Assembly: GCA_017859955.1 (NCBI GenBank)
Contig: JAFNAB010000065.1
Span: 1 to 32,102, forward strand
Origin: Holophagaceae bacterium
GTDB taxonomy: Bacteria; Acidobacteriota; Holophagae; Holophagales; Holophagaceae
Direction: 5' to 3'
DNA: 32,102 nucleotides
Position numbers and translations under genes: made by a program. Positions within the stretch are counted from its first letter, which is position 1; each line of letters opens with the position of its first letter. The notes beneath the pieces were generated by a model. The model did not search any database. It was not told where the DNA came from and saw nothing but the letters and a program-made list of their open reading frames with translations. Of the stretch, positions 15,166-22,608 are shown piece after piece.

Positions 15166-17157
15166 CTACAGGCAGGCCTTGGCAGTCTTCACCAGGTTCT
15201 CGGCGGTGAGGCCGAACTGCTCGTAGAGGATCTCCGCAGGGGCGCTGGCGCCGAAGTGGTCCAGGCCGATGTTGGCACCCTCCAGGCCGGTGTATCGCTG
15301 CCAGCCGGTGGTGACACCCGCCTCGATGGAGACCCTGGCCGTCACAGCCTTGGGCAGCACCTGCTCGCGGTAGGCCTTGTCCTGGGCCTCGAAGAGCTCC
15401 CAGCAGGGCATGGACACCACGCGGGTGGGAATGCCCTCGGCCTCCAGGGCCTTGCGGGCCTCAAGGGCGATGTGGACCTCGGAACCGGAGCCCATGAGGA
15501 TGACCTTGGGGGCGGCACTGGCCTCCTCCAGGATGTAGGCACCCTTGGTGGCGCCCTTGGCCTTCTCGGGGTCCAGCACCGGCAGCTTCTGGCGGGTGAG
15601 GGCCAGGGCGGTGGGGGTCTTGGTACTGGCGGCGGCGATCTTCCAGGCCTCGGCGGTCTCATTGGCATCCGCGGGGCGGAAGACCTGGAGGCCAGGGATC
15701 AGGCGCAGGGCCATGACGTGCTCAATGGGCTGGTGGGTGGGGCCGTCCTCGCCCACGCCGATGGAGTCGTGCGTCCAGACGTAGGTGACGGGCAGGCCCA
15801 TCAGAGCCGCCAGGCGCACGCTGGGGCGCATGTAGTCCGCGAACACGAGGAAGGTGGCACCGAAGACCTTGAGGCCGCCGTGGAGGGCCATGCCGTTCAT
15901 GACGGCGCCCATGGCGTGTTCACGGATGCCGAAATGGAAATTCCGGCCGCTGGTCTTGGGGGTGAAGTCCCCGCCATCCTTGAGGTTGGTGTTGTTGGAA
16001 GGGGCCAGATCAGCGCTGCCGCCCACCAGGTTGGGGAGCTTGGCGGCGATGGCATTGAGGACCTTGCCGCTGGCTTCGCGGGTGGCGGCCTTCTCGGTGA
16101 CGGCGAAGGAGGGCACAGCGCCTTCCCAACCCGCGGGGAGCTCGCCCTTGAGGAAGCTCTCGCACTCGGCGGCCAGCTCGGGGAAGGCCGTGCGATAGGC
16201 CTCGAAGCGTCCCTTCCACTCGGCCTCGAGCTTCTGACCCCGGTCCTGGCAGTTCCGCCAATGGCTCAGGGCCTCGGCGGGCACAGCGAAGTGGGCCTCG
16301 GGGTCCACACCCAGGATCTGCTTGGTGGCCCGAATTTCCTCCTCACCCAGGGGGGCCCCGTGGGCATTATGGGAGTTTTGCTTGGTGGGGGCGGGCCACC
16401 CGATAATGGTCTTGCACTCGATGAGGGTGGGCTTGCCACAGGGCTCCTGGGCTTTCTTGTAGGCCCGGTGGAGGGCCGTCAGATCCTCGCCGTCCTCAAC
16501 CTTCAGGTAGCGCCAGCCCATGGCCTCGAAGCGGCCCTGGATGTCCTCGCTGAAGGTCAGATCCGTGTGCCCCTCGATGGTGATGGTGTTGCTGTCGTAG
16601 AGCACGACCAGCTTCTCCAGGCCCAGGTGGCCCGCCAGGCTGGCGGCCTCGTAGCTGATGCCCTCCATGAGGCAGCCGTCGCCCACGAAGGAGAAGGTGC
16701 GGTGGTTCACCACCTGGTGGCCGGGGCGATTGAAACGGTCAGCCATCCAGCGCTCGGCGATGGCCATGCCCACAGCGTTGGCAATGCCCTGGCCCAGGGG
16801 ACCCGTCGTGGTCTCGACGCCGACGGTGTGGCCGAATTCGGGGTGGCCCGGGGTCTTGGAGCCCCACTGCCGGAAGTTCTTGAGGTCCTCCAGCTCCAGG
16901 CCATAGCCCGAGAGATGGAGCAGGCTGTAGATCAGCATGGAGGCATGGCCGCAGGAGAGCACGAAGCGGTCCCGGTCCGCCCACAGAGGGTTGACGGGGT
17001 TGTGCTTCAGGAACTGAGTCCACAGCACGTACGCGGCAGGGGCCTGGGCCATGGGAGCACCGGGGTGGCCGCTGTTGGCCTTCTGGATGGCGTCCATGGA
17101 CAGGCAGCGGATGGAATCGACACAGAGCTTGTCGATGTTGGTGGCGGAAAAAGTCAT
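15166..17157 (-). CDS. tkt: Transketolase
   Basis: A 663-residue thiamine-diphosphate enzyme that moves two-carbon units between sugar phosphates in the non-oxidative pentose phosphate pathway. The N-terminal substrate motif SGHPGAPM (29-36), the cofactor motif GDG (159-161) ending in Asn190 ([11 protein letters not shown]), the DLAPSNNT segment and the catalytic Glu in GIREHAMG are all present. Length is typical. I place the start at ATG 17157 ([11 protein letters not shown]), preceded by a GAGGGG site 7 bases upstream. A longer in-frame opening to 17313 would run into the IS remnant and has no family similarity. It is transcribed alone; its upstream flank is formed by the broken IS200-type element. 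Confidence 0.96.
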   Translation of the reverse strand: MTFSATNIDKLCVDSIRCLSMDAIQKANSGHPGAPMAQAPAAYVLWTQFLKHNPVNPLWADRDRFVLSCGHASMLIYSLLHLSGYGLELEDLKNFRQWGSKTPGHPEFGHTVGVETTTGPLGQGIANAVGMAIAERWMADRFNRPGHQVVNHRTFSFVGDGCLMEGISYEAASLAGHLGLEKLVVLYDSNTITIEGHTDLTFSEDIQGRFEAMGWRYLKVEDGEDLTALHRAYKKAQEPCGKPTLIECKTIIGWPAPTKQNSHNAHGAPLGEEEIRATKQILGVDPEAHFAVPAEALSHWRNCQDRGQKLEAEWKGRFEAYRTAFPELAAECESFLKGELPAGWEGAVPSFAVTEKAATREASGKVLNAIAAKLPNLVGGSADLAPSNNTNLKDGGDFTPKTSGRNFHFGIREHAMGAVMNGMALHGGLKVFGATFLVFADYMRPSVRLAALMGLPVTYVWTHDSIGVGEDGPTHQPIEHVMALRLIPGLQVFRPADANETAEAWKIAAASTKTPTALALTRQKLPVLDPEKAKGATKGAYILEEASAAPKVILMGSGSEVHIALEARKALEAEGIPTRVVSMPCWELFEAQDKAYREQVLPKAVTARVSIEAGVTTGWQRYTGLEGANIGLDHFGASAPAEILYEQFGLTAENLVKTAKACL

Positions 17158-17227
17158 GGCGAGGCCCCTCAAGCGAACCGCCCATTTTCCCATGGAGGGG
17201 ATAGAAGTCCATACGAGAGATCGGCCA

Positions 17228-17353
17228 TCATCCATCCCATCCAAAGAACTGGTCGTGGTACACGCAGAGCGCCTTCCTACGACACTTCGGGATGAAGAGC
17301 ACGTGATACTCACACTCCCGTCTTGAGTGGCTTAGACTTTCTGCAGAGTCCAT
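17228..17353 (-). pseudogene. tnpA: IS200/IS605-family transposase (TnpA), N-terminal fragment
   Basis: A 41-codon remnant from ATG 17353 to TGA 17228. It starts [20 protein letters not shown] and continues [19 protein letters not shown]. The S-L-S-H-x-x-x-x-C-x-Y-H-V-x-F-I-P-K-x-R-R-K pattern is the highly conserved start of IS200-type Y1 transposases (normally about 130-150 residues). The HUH motif and catalytic Tyr are missing, so it cannot be active. An AAGGAG site lies 7 bases before the ATG, so the original translation signal is intact. The break falls about 70 bases upstream of the tkt start codon. Confidence 0.8.
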
Positions 17354-17460
17354 CGTGGTTCTCCTTTTCGTGTGCTTGGCGGCTCACGAAGGAATTCACC
17401 GATGGACTTCTGTATATGTCAAACACCTACTATTCCTCCGGCAGAGCCGGGGGGTTCCCC
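17228..17460 (-). mobile_element. IS200/IS605-type element remnant (one end plus start of tnpA)
   Basis: Upstream of the tnpA fragment (to its right on this strand) is a hairpin with 8-base arms, CCTCCGGC (17435-17442) and GCCGGGGG (17446-17453), around an AGA loop with one G-T pair. Subterminal hairpins of this kind mark the ends of IS200/IS605 elements, which have no terminal inverted repeats. Hairpin, spacer, ribosome binding site and first 41 codons of tnpA are in the expected order; the rest of the element is gone. The exact right boundary is uncertain. The region up to 17525 is more AT-rich than its neighbours, and I see no gene in it. Confidence 0.6.
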
Positions 17461-17525
17461 AAAAGTTGATAAAACAACTCCACAGGAATCAATAATTACC
17501 AGGTTCGGCGCGGAGTCAAATCGAG

Positions 17526-18428
17526 ATGTTGCATTACTGCCGAATGGAACCGGGCAATTTCGGAGACGACCTGAATCCTTGGCTCTGGTCCAGACTGGCC
17601 CCGGAATTAATGGCTGAACAGGATCCACGCCAATTTATCGCCATTGGAACCATCCTCGGCCACAGCCTCCCCAAGGATTCCGAAAAGTACATCTTCGGCG
17701 CCGGGTGTGGCTATGGCCGCATCCCACGCCTGGATTCGAGCTACAGGTTCTATGGCGTCCGAGGCCCCCTCACTGCCGCTAGGCTGAAACTCCCCCCCAG
17801 CATGGCCATCGGTGACCCAGCGGTCCTGCTAAGGCAAGTAGCCCTCGCCACCCCCACCAAGCGCTACAAGGTTTCCTTCATGCCCCACCACCGGAGCATG
17901 GATTGCGCGGATTGGGCAGCCTTGTGCCAAAACACATCCATCCACCTCATCGACCCCTGCGGATCGGTTGAAACAACCCTTGCCGCCATCCAGGAGAGTG
18001 AACTGGTGTTGGCGGAGGCCATGCATGGGGCCATCGTCGCAGACGCCTTGCGGGTGCCATGGATACCCATCCGCCTGTACAGCCACATCCTGAAGTTCAA
18101 GTGGATGGACTGGGCACGTTCGCTCGATCTGGAGGCCCCCCTGATCGACATCCCTCCCATATTCCAGACCCCCCTGACTGGGAAGAAACTGATCCGGAAT
18201 TCCATAAAAAGGGCCTTTGGAGAGATGCGATTGGGCAAAGAGAAGTGGCGCCGACTTCAGCTGGGCCTCAGCAGCGAGGGCACCATCGACAGTACCTTGC
18301 GTGCCTTGGAAGCCCTCGCGGTGACGCACCACCCCCTCCTGAGCTCAGACCTCGCCATCCAATCCTGCGAAGAAAGGCTCCAGGAACGCCTGTACGCCCT
18401 CCGCAGGGATTGGAACAAACTCCGCTAA
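17526..18428 (+). CDS. Polysaccharide pyruvyl transferase family protein
   Basis: A 300-residue protein of the polysaccharide pyruvyltransferase family (ExoV/WcaK/CsaB type), which adds ketal pyruvate to sugars of exopolysaccharides or other envelope glycans. Conserved features are NFGDDLNPWLW (11-21), the FYGVRGPLTA segment (75-84), IGDPAVLL (95-102), PHHRS (120-124) and EAMHGAIVADALRVPWI (164-180), the usual C-terminal nucleotide-sugar-like motif. The start is ATG 17526; its ribosome binding site is weak. It is followed by a GT9 glycosyltransferase gene, which fits an LPS or polysaccharide role. It could have another glycan-related activity. Confidence 0.82.
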   Translation: MLHYCRMEPGNFGDDLNPWLWSRLAPELMAEQDPRQFIAIGTILGHSLPKDSEKYIFGAGCGYGRIPRLDSSYRFYGVRGPLTAARLKLPPSMAIGDPAVLLRQVALATPTKRYKVSFMPHHRSMDCADWAALCQNTSIHLIDPCGSVETTLAAIQESELVLAEAMHGAIVADALRVPWIPIRLYSHILKFKWMDWARSLDLEAPLIDIPPIFQTPLTGKKLIRNSIKRAFGEMRLGKEKWRRLQLGLSSEGTIDSTLRALEALAVTHHPLLSSDLAIQSCEERLQERLYALRRDWNKLR

Positions 18429-18467
18429 CATGGCTTGGAGTCCACACCACCAGCTTCACAGGTGACC

Positions 18468-19496
18468 ATGTCTTCCCGTATCTCTGCACAGCGAATCCTG
18501 ATCGTCCAGTTGCGCCAAGTGGGTGACGTGCTGCTCACCACGCCCGCACTGAAGGCTCTCCGGGACTTCTACCCCAAGGCCCAGATCGACTACCTGACGG
18601 AGCCAGGTCCGGCCGGCATTCTGCAGAACAATCCTCACCTGAACACGGTGATCATCCGCAAGCGGAAGGCCACCCTGCGAGAAGACCTTGCCCTGATCGG
18701 AAACCTGCGCCGCCAGCATTACGACCTGATCCTCGACTTCATGAGCAATCCTCGCAGTGCCATCCTGACCCGGCTCGCGGGGGCTCCGTGCCGCGTAGCC
18801 CGGAACAGGTTCGGACGGAACTTCTACTACACCCACACCCCCAGAGTGGAATCCAACCATCTGGCCTATTCTCCGACCCACAAGCTGGCTCTCCTGGAGG
18901 CGGTTGGCATTCCGGCCCCCCTCTCGCCACCGGTGATCCGGGTGCCCGAGGAGGCCCAACGGAAAATCCAGGACTTCCGGATAGAGGCTGGATGGGATCC
19001 GACCGCCTTGGTCGTGACCATGGATGCCACCAGCCGCATACCGCACAAGAAGTGGCCCGGCGAGCGGTTCGTGGAAGTGGCGGATTGGCTCAAGGAACAG
19101 CACAATTGTCAGGTCATCTTCATCTGGGGCCCTGGCGAACGCGAAGAGGTCCAGGCGCTGATCGCGAGTGCCCGCCATCCCCACATCCTGGCATGCCCCA
19201 CCAACCTGATGGAACTGGCGGCCCTCATCGAGCAGAGCCACCTGCATATCGGCAACTGCTCGGGACCCCGACACATCGCCGTTGCCGTAGGCACCCCTTC
19301 CATGACGGTCATGGGCCCCACCTTCCCCGCCAATTGGACCTACCCCTCCCCTGCCCACCTTGCTGTGCAGGGAGAGGCAAGCTGCCCCGATTGCCAGGCG
19401 GGCACCTGCATCCTCCACCGAGACATCAGGCTTGTCAGCGTGGAGGACGTCCAGAAGGCCCTGGATGGGATGTTCCGGGATGGGGTTATCGGCTAG
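18468..19496 (+). CDS. Glycosyltransferase family 9 (heptosyltransferase-like)
   Basis: A 342-residue GT9 protein. This family includes ADP-heptose:LPS heptosyltransferases (WaaC, WaaF, WaaQ) that build the inner core on the cytoplasmic face of the inner membrane. The N-terminal acceptor domain begins ILIVQLRQVGDVLLTTPAL, the standard GDVLLTTP signature. The C-terminal donor domain carries a TSRIPHKKWP segment and NCSGPRHIAVAVGTPSMTV, the usual GPxHxAxAxGTP motif. I use ATG 18468, with AGGTGA just upstream; a TTG at 18435 is a less likely start. It is 39 bases after the pyruvyltransferase-like gene on the same strand. Confidence 0.88.
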   Translation: MSSRISAQRILIVQLRQVGDVLLTTPALKALRDFYPKAQIDYLTEPGPAGILQNNPHLNTVIIRKRKATLREDLALIGNLRRQHYDLILDFMSNPRSAILTRLAGAPCRVARNRFGRNFYYTHTPRVESNHLAYSPTHKLALLEAVGIPAPLSPPVIRVPEEAQRKIQDFRIEAGWDPTALVVTMDATSRIPHKKWPGERFVEVADWLKEQHNCQVIFIWGPGEREEVQALIASARHPHILACPTNLMELAALIEQSHLHIGNCSGPRHIAVAVGTPSMTVMGPTFPANWTYPSPAHLAVQGEASCPDCQAGTCILHRDIRLVSVEDVQKALDGMFRDGVIG

Positions 19497-19545
19497 TGTG
19501 GTGGGCCGAAATTACTGGATCCTGTTCCAAGACGGGCCGCCAGAC

Positions 19546-20586
19546 CTAGGAGCCCAGCAGTTCCGAGACCACCGCCGCCACCCGTTCCGGCTCCAGAAGC
19601 CTCAAACAGGACAGGTGGTCGCACTTCCGATTGCGACATGGGGAGCAGTCAATCCCCGTCCGGACGATCCGGAATGGCGTTTTCCGCCAGGGCTCGTTCA
19701 GCACCGGGTCCGAAGGGCCATAGATGGCCAGGGCCGGGGTGTGCACCAGGGAGGCGATATGGAGGGGACCGGTGTCGCCGCCGATGTAGATACGGGCCTG
19801 CTCAAGGACAGCCGCCATCTCCTTCATGGAGGTCAGGGGCAGGACATGGACCGGATGCTTGGCGGCCTTCACCAGGCGTTCCACCATCTCCTCCTCGCCG
19901 GGGCCCCAGCCGATGACCGCCGGGACGCCGAAGCGCTCCCATACCAGATCTGCCACCCGCCCGAAGGATTCCGCAGGCCAGCGTTTGTAGGCCCCCACCT
20001 TGCTGGTACCCGGGTAGAGGAAGGCATAGCCCTTGGGCACCAGCCCATGCTCCGCCAGGAAGCCCAGGGCCATAGAGCGGTCCCCTTCCCCGATGGGGAG
20101 GGTCGGCTCTGGCTCGGCCACCGCAGGGTCAAAATAACGGGGCAGCAGGAAATTGCGGTCGTAGCGGGAGAGCCTACCCGCCACCAGGGGCACCCGTTCC
20201 GTCAGGAAGATATGGGCCCCTTCCTTGGCGATCCCCTTGGGATAGCCGACCCGCCGGGGGCTCCGGGTCAGGAAGGCCAGGAAACCGCTCTTGGCCACCC
20301 CATGGAAGTCCACCACCAGATCATAGCCTTCAGCCTTCAGTTCGCGACCGAAGGCCAGCATGGCCCGGAATCGCGCCAGCCCCTTGAGCTTGTTCCATGC
20401 GCGACGGGGGGCGATCCTGAGACCGTCGATGCCTTCGAGACCCGTGATGATCTCGGCGCAGCGGTCCTCCACCAGCCAGTGGATGGTCGCTTGCGGGTAG
20501 AGGCTCCGCAGGGCCAGGACCGACGGCACGGTGCGCACCACGTCCCCGATCGCCGAAAGGCGGATCACCAGGATCTTCTTGGGCAT
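19546..20586 (-). CDS. Glycosyltransferase family 9 (heptosyltransferase I/II-like)
   Basis: A 346-residue GT9 protein beginning MPKKILVIRLSAIGDVVRTV, the classic WaaC/WaaF opening. The donor domain has YPGTSKVGAYKRWPAESF, where Lys and Trp typically contact ADP-heptose, and YIGGDTGPLHIASLVHTP. A C-terminal Cys-rich piece (DCSPCRNRKCDHLSCL) is common in LPS heptosyltransferases. It is convergent with the other GT9 gene (49-base gap) and follows the DUF6165 gene closely. ATG 20586 is favoured because GGGA lies 6 bases before it; ATG 20592 is an alternative. Whether it adds heptose I or II cannot be read from sequence. Confidence 0.88.
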   Translation of the reverse strand: MPKKILVIRLSAIGDVVRTVPSVLALRSLYPQATIHWLVEDRCAEIITGLEGIDGLRIAPRRAWNKLKGLARFRAMLAFGRELKAEGYDLVVDFHGVAKSGFLAFLTRSPRRVGYPKGIAKEGAHIFLTERVPLVAGRLSRYDRNFLLPRYFDPAVAEPEPTLPIGEGDRSMALGFLAEHGLVPKGYAFLYPGTSKVGAYKRWPAESFGRVADLVWERFGVPAVIGWGPGEEEMVERLVKAAKHPVHVLPLTSMKEMAAVLEQARIYIGGDTGPLHIASLVHTPALAIYGPSDPVLNEPWRKTPFRIVRTGIDCSPCRNRKCDHLSCLRLLEPERVAAVVSELLGS

Positions 20587-20599
20587 GGACATTCCCGGT

Positions 20600-20986
20600 T
20601 CAGTAGGGCTTGTAGGACTTTTCTTCCACGAGCTCCGAACCCAGCAGCTCGTTGATCTGGCGTTTCACGGCGGCCCGCTTGTCGTTCTCGTGGTAGACGG
20701 CCCGGGCCAGTTCTACGAAGCGGGCTCCGAAATCCTTACGGCGCTCCCAGTCGCGGATCTCGTCCTCGATCTCCCAAAGCCCCTCGTTCACGACCTTCAG
20801 GTCCGCCTCCAGTTGGGCGAGCCCGGCCTGGGCCTCCCGGGCCTGGTTGCGCAGGGGAGCCAGGGCCTCCATCTCCTTGCGGACATTGGCCACCTTGGCG
20901 GGGTCATCGATGCGCTCGGTCTTGATCACAAGGATCGTGTACTTGTCGATCAGTTCGCCCCAGGAGACGGGAGTGAGGACGGCCAT
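20600..20986 (-). CDS. DUF6165 family protein
   Basis: A 128-residue protein beginning MAVLTPVSWGELIDKYTILV, with the conserved GELIDKxTIL...KxERI start that I associate with DUF6165. The rest is strongly helical and charged, with a probable coiled coil (about 35-80), and ends KSYKPY. No signal peptide is present. Such proteins often sit beside heptosyltransferase genes; here the GT9 gene follows within about 7-13 bases, so co-transcription is likely. Its function is unknown. The ATG has GGAAGGG 5 bases upstream. Confidence 0.68.
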   Translation of the reverse strand: MAVLTPVSWGELIDKYTILVIKTERIDDPAKVANVRKEMEALAPLRNQAREAQAGLAQLEADLKVVNEGLWEIEDEIRDWERRKDFGARFVELARAVYHENDKRAAVKRQINELLGSELVEEKSYKPY

Positions 20987-21059
20987 GGATACCCTTCCGA
21001 AATGAAGTCCCAGGATACCTCGTCCCCCAGGGCCGGGCTAGGGCCGCCCGGATCCCTTC

Positions 21060-21087
21060 TTGAAAATTGAATTTTGCACAATACAAT
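21060..21087 (+). promoter_or_regulatory. Promoter of the gpx-ohrR operon
   Basis: A -35 TTGAAA (21060-21065) and -10 TACAAT (21082-21087) are separated by 16 bases, close to the sigma-70 pattern. The spacer and -10 coincide with a long near-palindrome, so a bound repressor would block polymerase. The start codon of the peroxidase gene lies about 35 bases downstream. Confidence 0.6.
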
Positions 21088-21088
21088 T
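21065..21088. promoter_or_regulatory. Candidate OhrR operator (24-base near-palindrome)
   Basis: The 24 bases match their own reverse complement at 20 of 24 positions, with outer half-sites AATTG and CAATT and a TGCA centre. OhrR and other MarR proteins bind AT-rich palindromes of this type, often with ACAATT/AATTGT half-sites. It overlaps the promoter of the operon that encodes an OhrR protein, so negative autoregulation is the simplest reading (inference). Confidence 0.6.
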
Positions 21089-21122
21089 AGATGCGGGACC
21101 CACTTCCAACAAAGGAAACCCC

Positions 21123-21601
<479 letters not shown>

Positions 21602-21605
<4 letters not shown>

Positions 21606-22042
21606 GCTCCGATGGCATGCGCCTGGACGAACAGCTCTGCTTCGCCCTCTACGCCGCTTCCCGGGCCATGACCCAGGCCTACCAGCCCTTCCTGGCCCCC
21701 CTGCGCCTGACCTATCCCCAGTACGTGGTCATGCTGGTGTTATGGGAGGGCGATGGCCTCACCGTGAGCGAGATCGGCGAGCGCCTCAGGCTGGACTCGG
21801 GAACCCTGACGCCCCTGCTCAAGCGCCTGGAGGGCCTGGGTTACGTCACCCGCCGCCGCAGCCTTGAGGACGAGCGCAGGGTGCTGGTCAGCCTCACAGA
21901 CCAGGGCCGGGAACTGCGGAAAGAGGCCGTGGCCATGAGGCAGAACATGGTGTGCAGCCTTCAGGGACGCATGGACCTCCAGACGGGTGAACAACTGCGA
22001 GAGGCCCTGAAGGGCCTGATGGTGGTTCTGGGACCGAGCTGA
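21602..22042 (+). CDS. ohrR: MarR-family organic peroxide sensor, OhrR type
   Basis: A 146-residue winged-helix repressor that responds to organic hydroperoxides. The sensing Cys13 lies in the hallmark [11 protein letters not shown]; Tyr27 and Tyr38 sit exactly 14 and 25 residues later, as the tyrosines around the reactive Cys do in Bacillus OhrR. A second Cys118, 105 residues after the first, matches the spacing of Cys22 and Cys127 in the 2-Cys Xanthomonas OhrR. The wing is [16 protein letters not shown]. The start is GTG 21602, sharing bases with the TGA of the peroxidase gene (GTGA), so translation is coupled; ATG 21617 is possible. It probably represses its own operon through the palindrome at 21065-21088. 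Confidence 0.88.
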
Positions 22043-22166
22043 ACATATCCCCGAAGCATCCATCCCTCCAAATCTGGGGCCGCAACAGTCCGAGCATCCA
22101 CATTGCTCCAGTGACATAGCGCCCATGACAGCAACCCCAATGCACCTCAATTTCTGACGCCCAAAG

Positions 22167-22196
22167 TACGATATTTTTCGTAGATTATTTTTCGTA
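22167..22196. promoter_or_regulatory. Candidate BlaI-type operator, two overlapping repeats
   Basis: Two 16-base units, TACGATATTTTTCGTA (22167-22182) and TAGATTATTTTTCGTA (22181-22196), follow each other with a 14-base period. The first is a palindrome at its ends (TACGA...TCGTA). They lie in an AT-rich patch 35 bases before the BlaI-like start codon. BlaI/MecI repressors bind short palindromes with TACA/TGTA-like ends at their own promoters, so this is the likely autoregulatory site. Confidence 0.5.
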
Positions 22197-22230
22197 TGAA
22201 TATTACTCTAGACAAAACCGGGGAGTTCTC

Positions 22231-22608
22231 ATGCCGCCTATCCCACCTCGCCCCACCGAAGCCGAGCTAGGTATCCTTAGTGTCCTTTGGCAGCTCGGCC
22301 CATGCACTGTGAAGCAGGCTCATCAGGCCATCGCCAAAGATCGGGAATTCACCTACACCGGTGCCCTGAAGCTCATGCAGATCATGCGGGATAAGGGTCT
22401 GCTCTTGCGTGATGAGAGCAACCGATCCCATGTCTACTGGCCAGCCCACAGCCAAGAGGAGATGCAGGGTAGCCTCCTGGGGGATTTCATGGACAGAGCC
22501 TTCGCGGGTTCCGGGCGGGATCTCGTCCTAGCCGCCCTGAGGGCGGGCCGGGTCAGCCCCGAAGAGAAGGCCGATATCCGCAGGCTACTGGGGGAGGAGG
22601 AAGCATGA
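22231..22608 (+). CDS. BlaI/MecI/CopY family transcriptional repressor
   Basis: A 125-residue winged-helix repressor. The DNA-binding part (about 8-75) has TEAELGILSVLWQLGPCTVK, then the recognition helix and wing (TYTGALKLMQIMRDKGLLLR, then SHVYWPA). A helical C-terminus (80-125) should form the dimer and carry the protease-sensitive site. In the family, the partner M56 protease triggers cleavage of the repressor when an inducer is sensed. The ATG has GGGGAG 5 bases upstream, and the stop overlaps the next start (ATGA). No beta-lactamase or PBP2a gene is present, so the regulon is unknown. Confidence 0.88.
   Translation: MPPIPPRPTEAELGILSVLWQLGPCTVKQAHQAIAKDREFTYTGALKLMQIMRDKGLLLRDESNRSHVYWPAHSQEEMQGSLLGDFMDRAFAGSGRDLVLAALRAGRVSPEEKADIRRLLGEEEA

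Noticed and set aside
15082-17295. A 737-codon plus-strand open frame across the transketolase gene
   Set aside because: It is a shadow of tkt in GC-rich DNA: low-complexity Gly/Leu/Ala/Val-rich translation, no family features, and the opposite strand is a certain gene.
17158-17313. An N-terminal extension of transketolase to 17313
   Set aside because: The extra residues resemble no transketolase, overlap the IS fragment, and ATG 17157 has a good ribosome binding site.
17372-17617. A short plus-strand open frame at the start of the glycan block
   Set aside because: It spans the IS end hairpin and overlaps the pyruvyltransferase-like gene in another frame, with no recognisable content.
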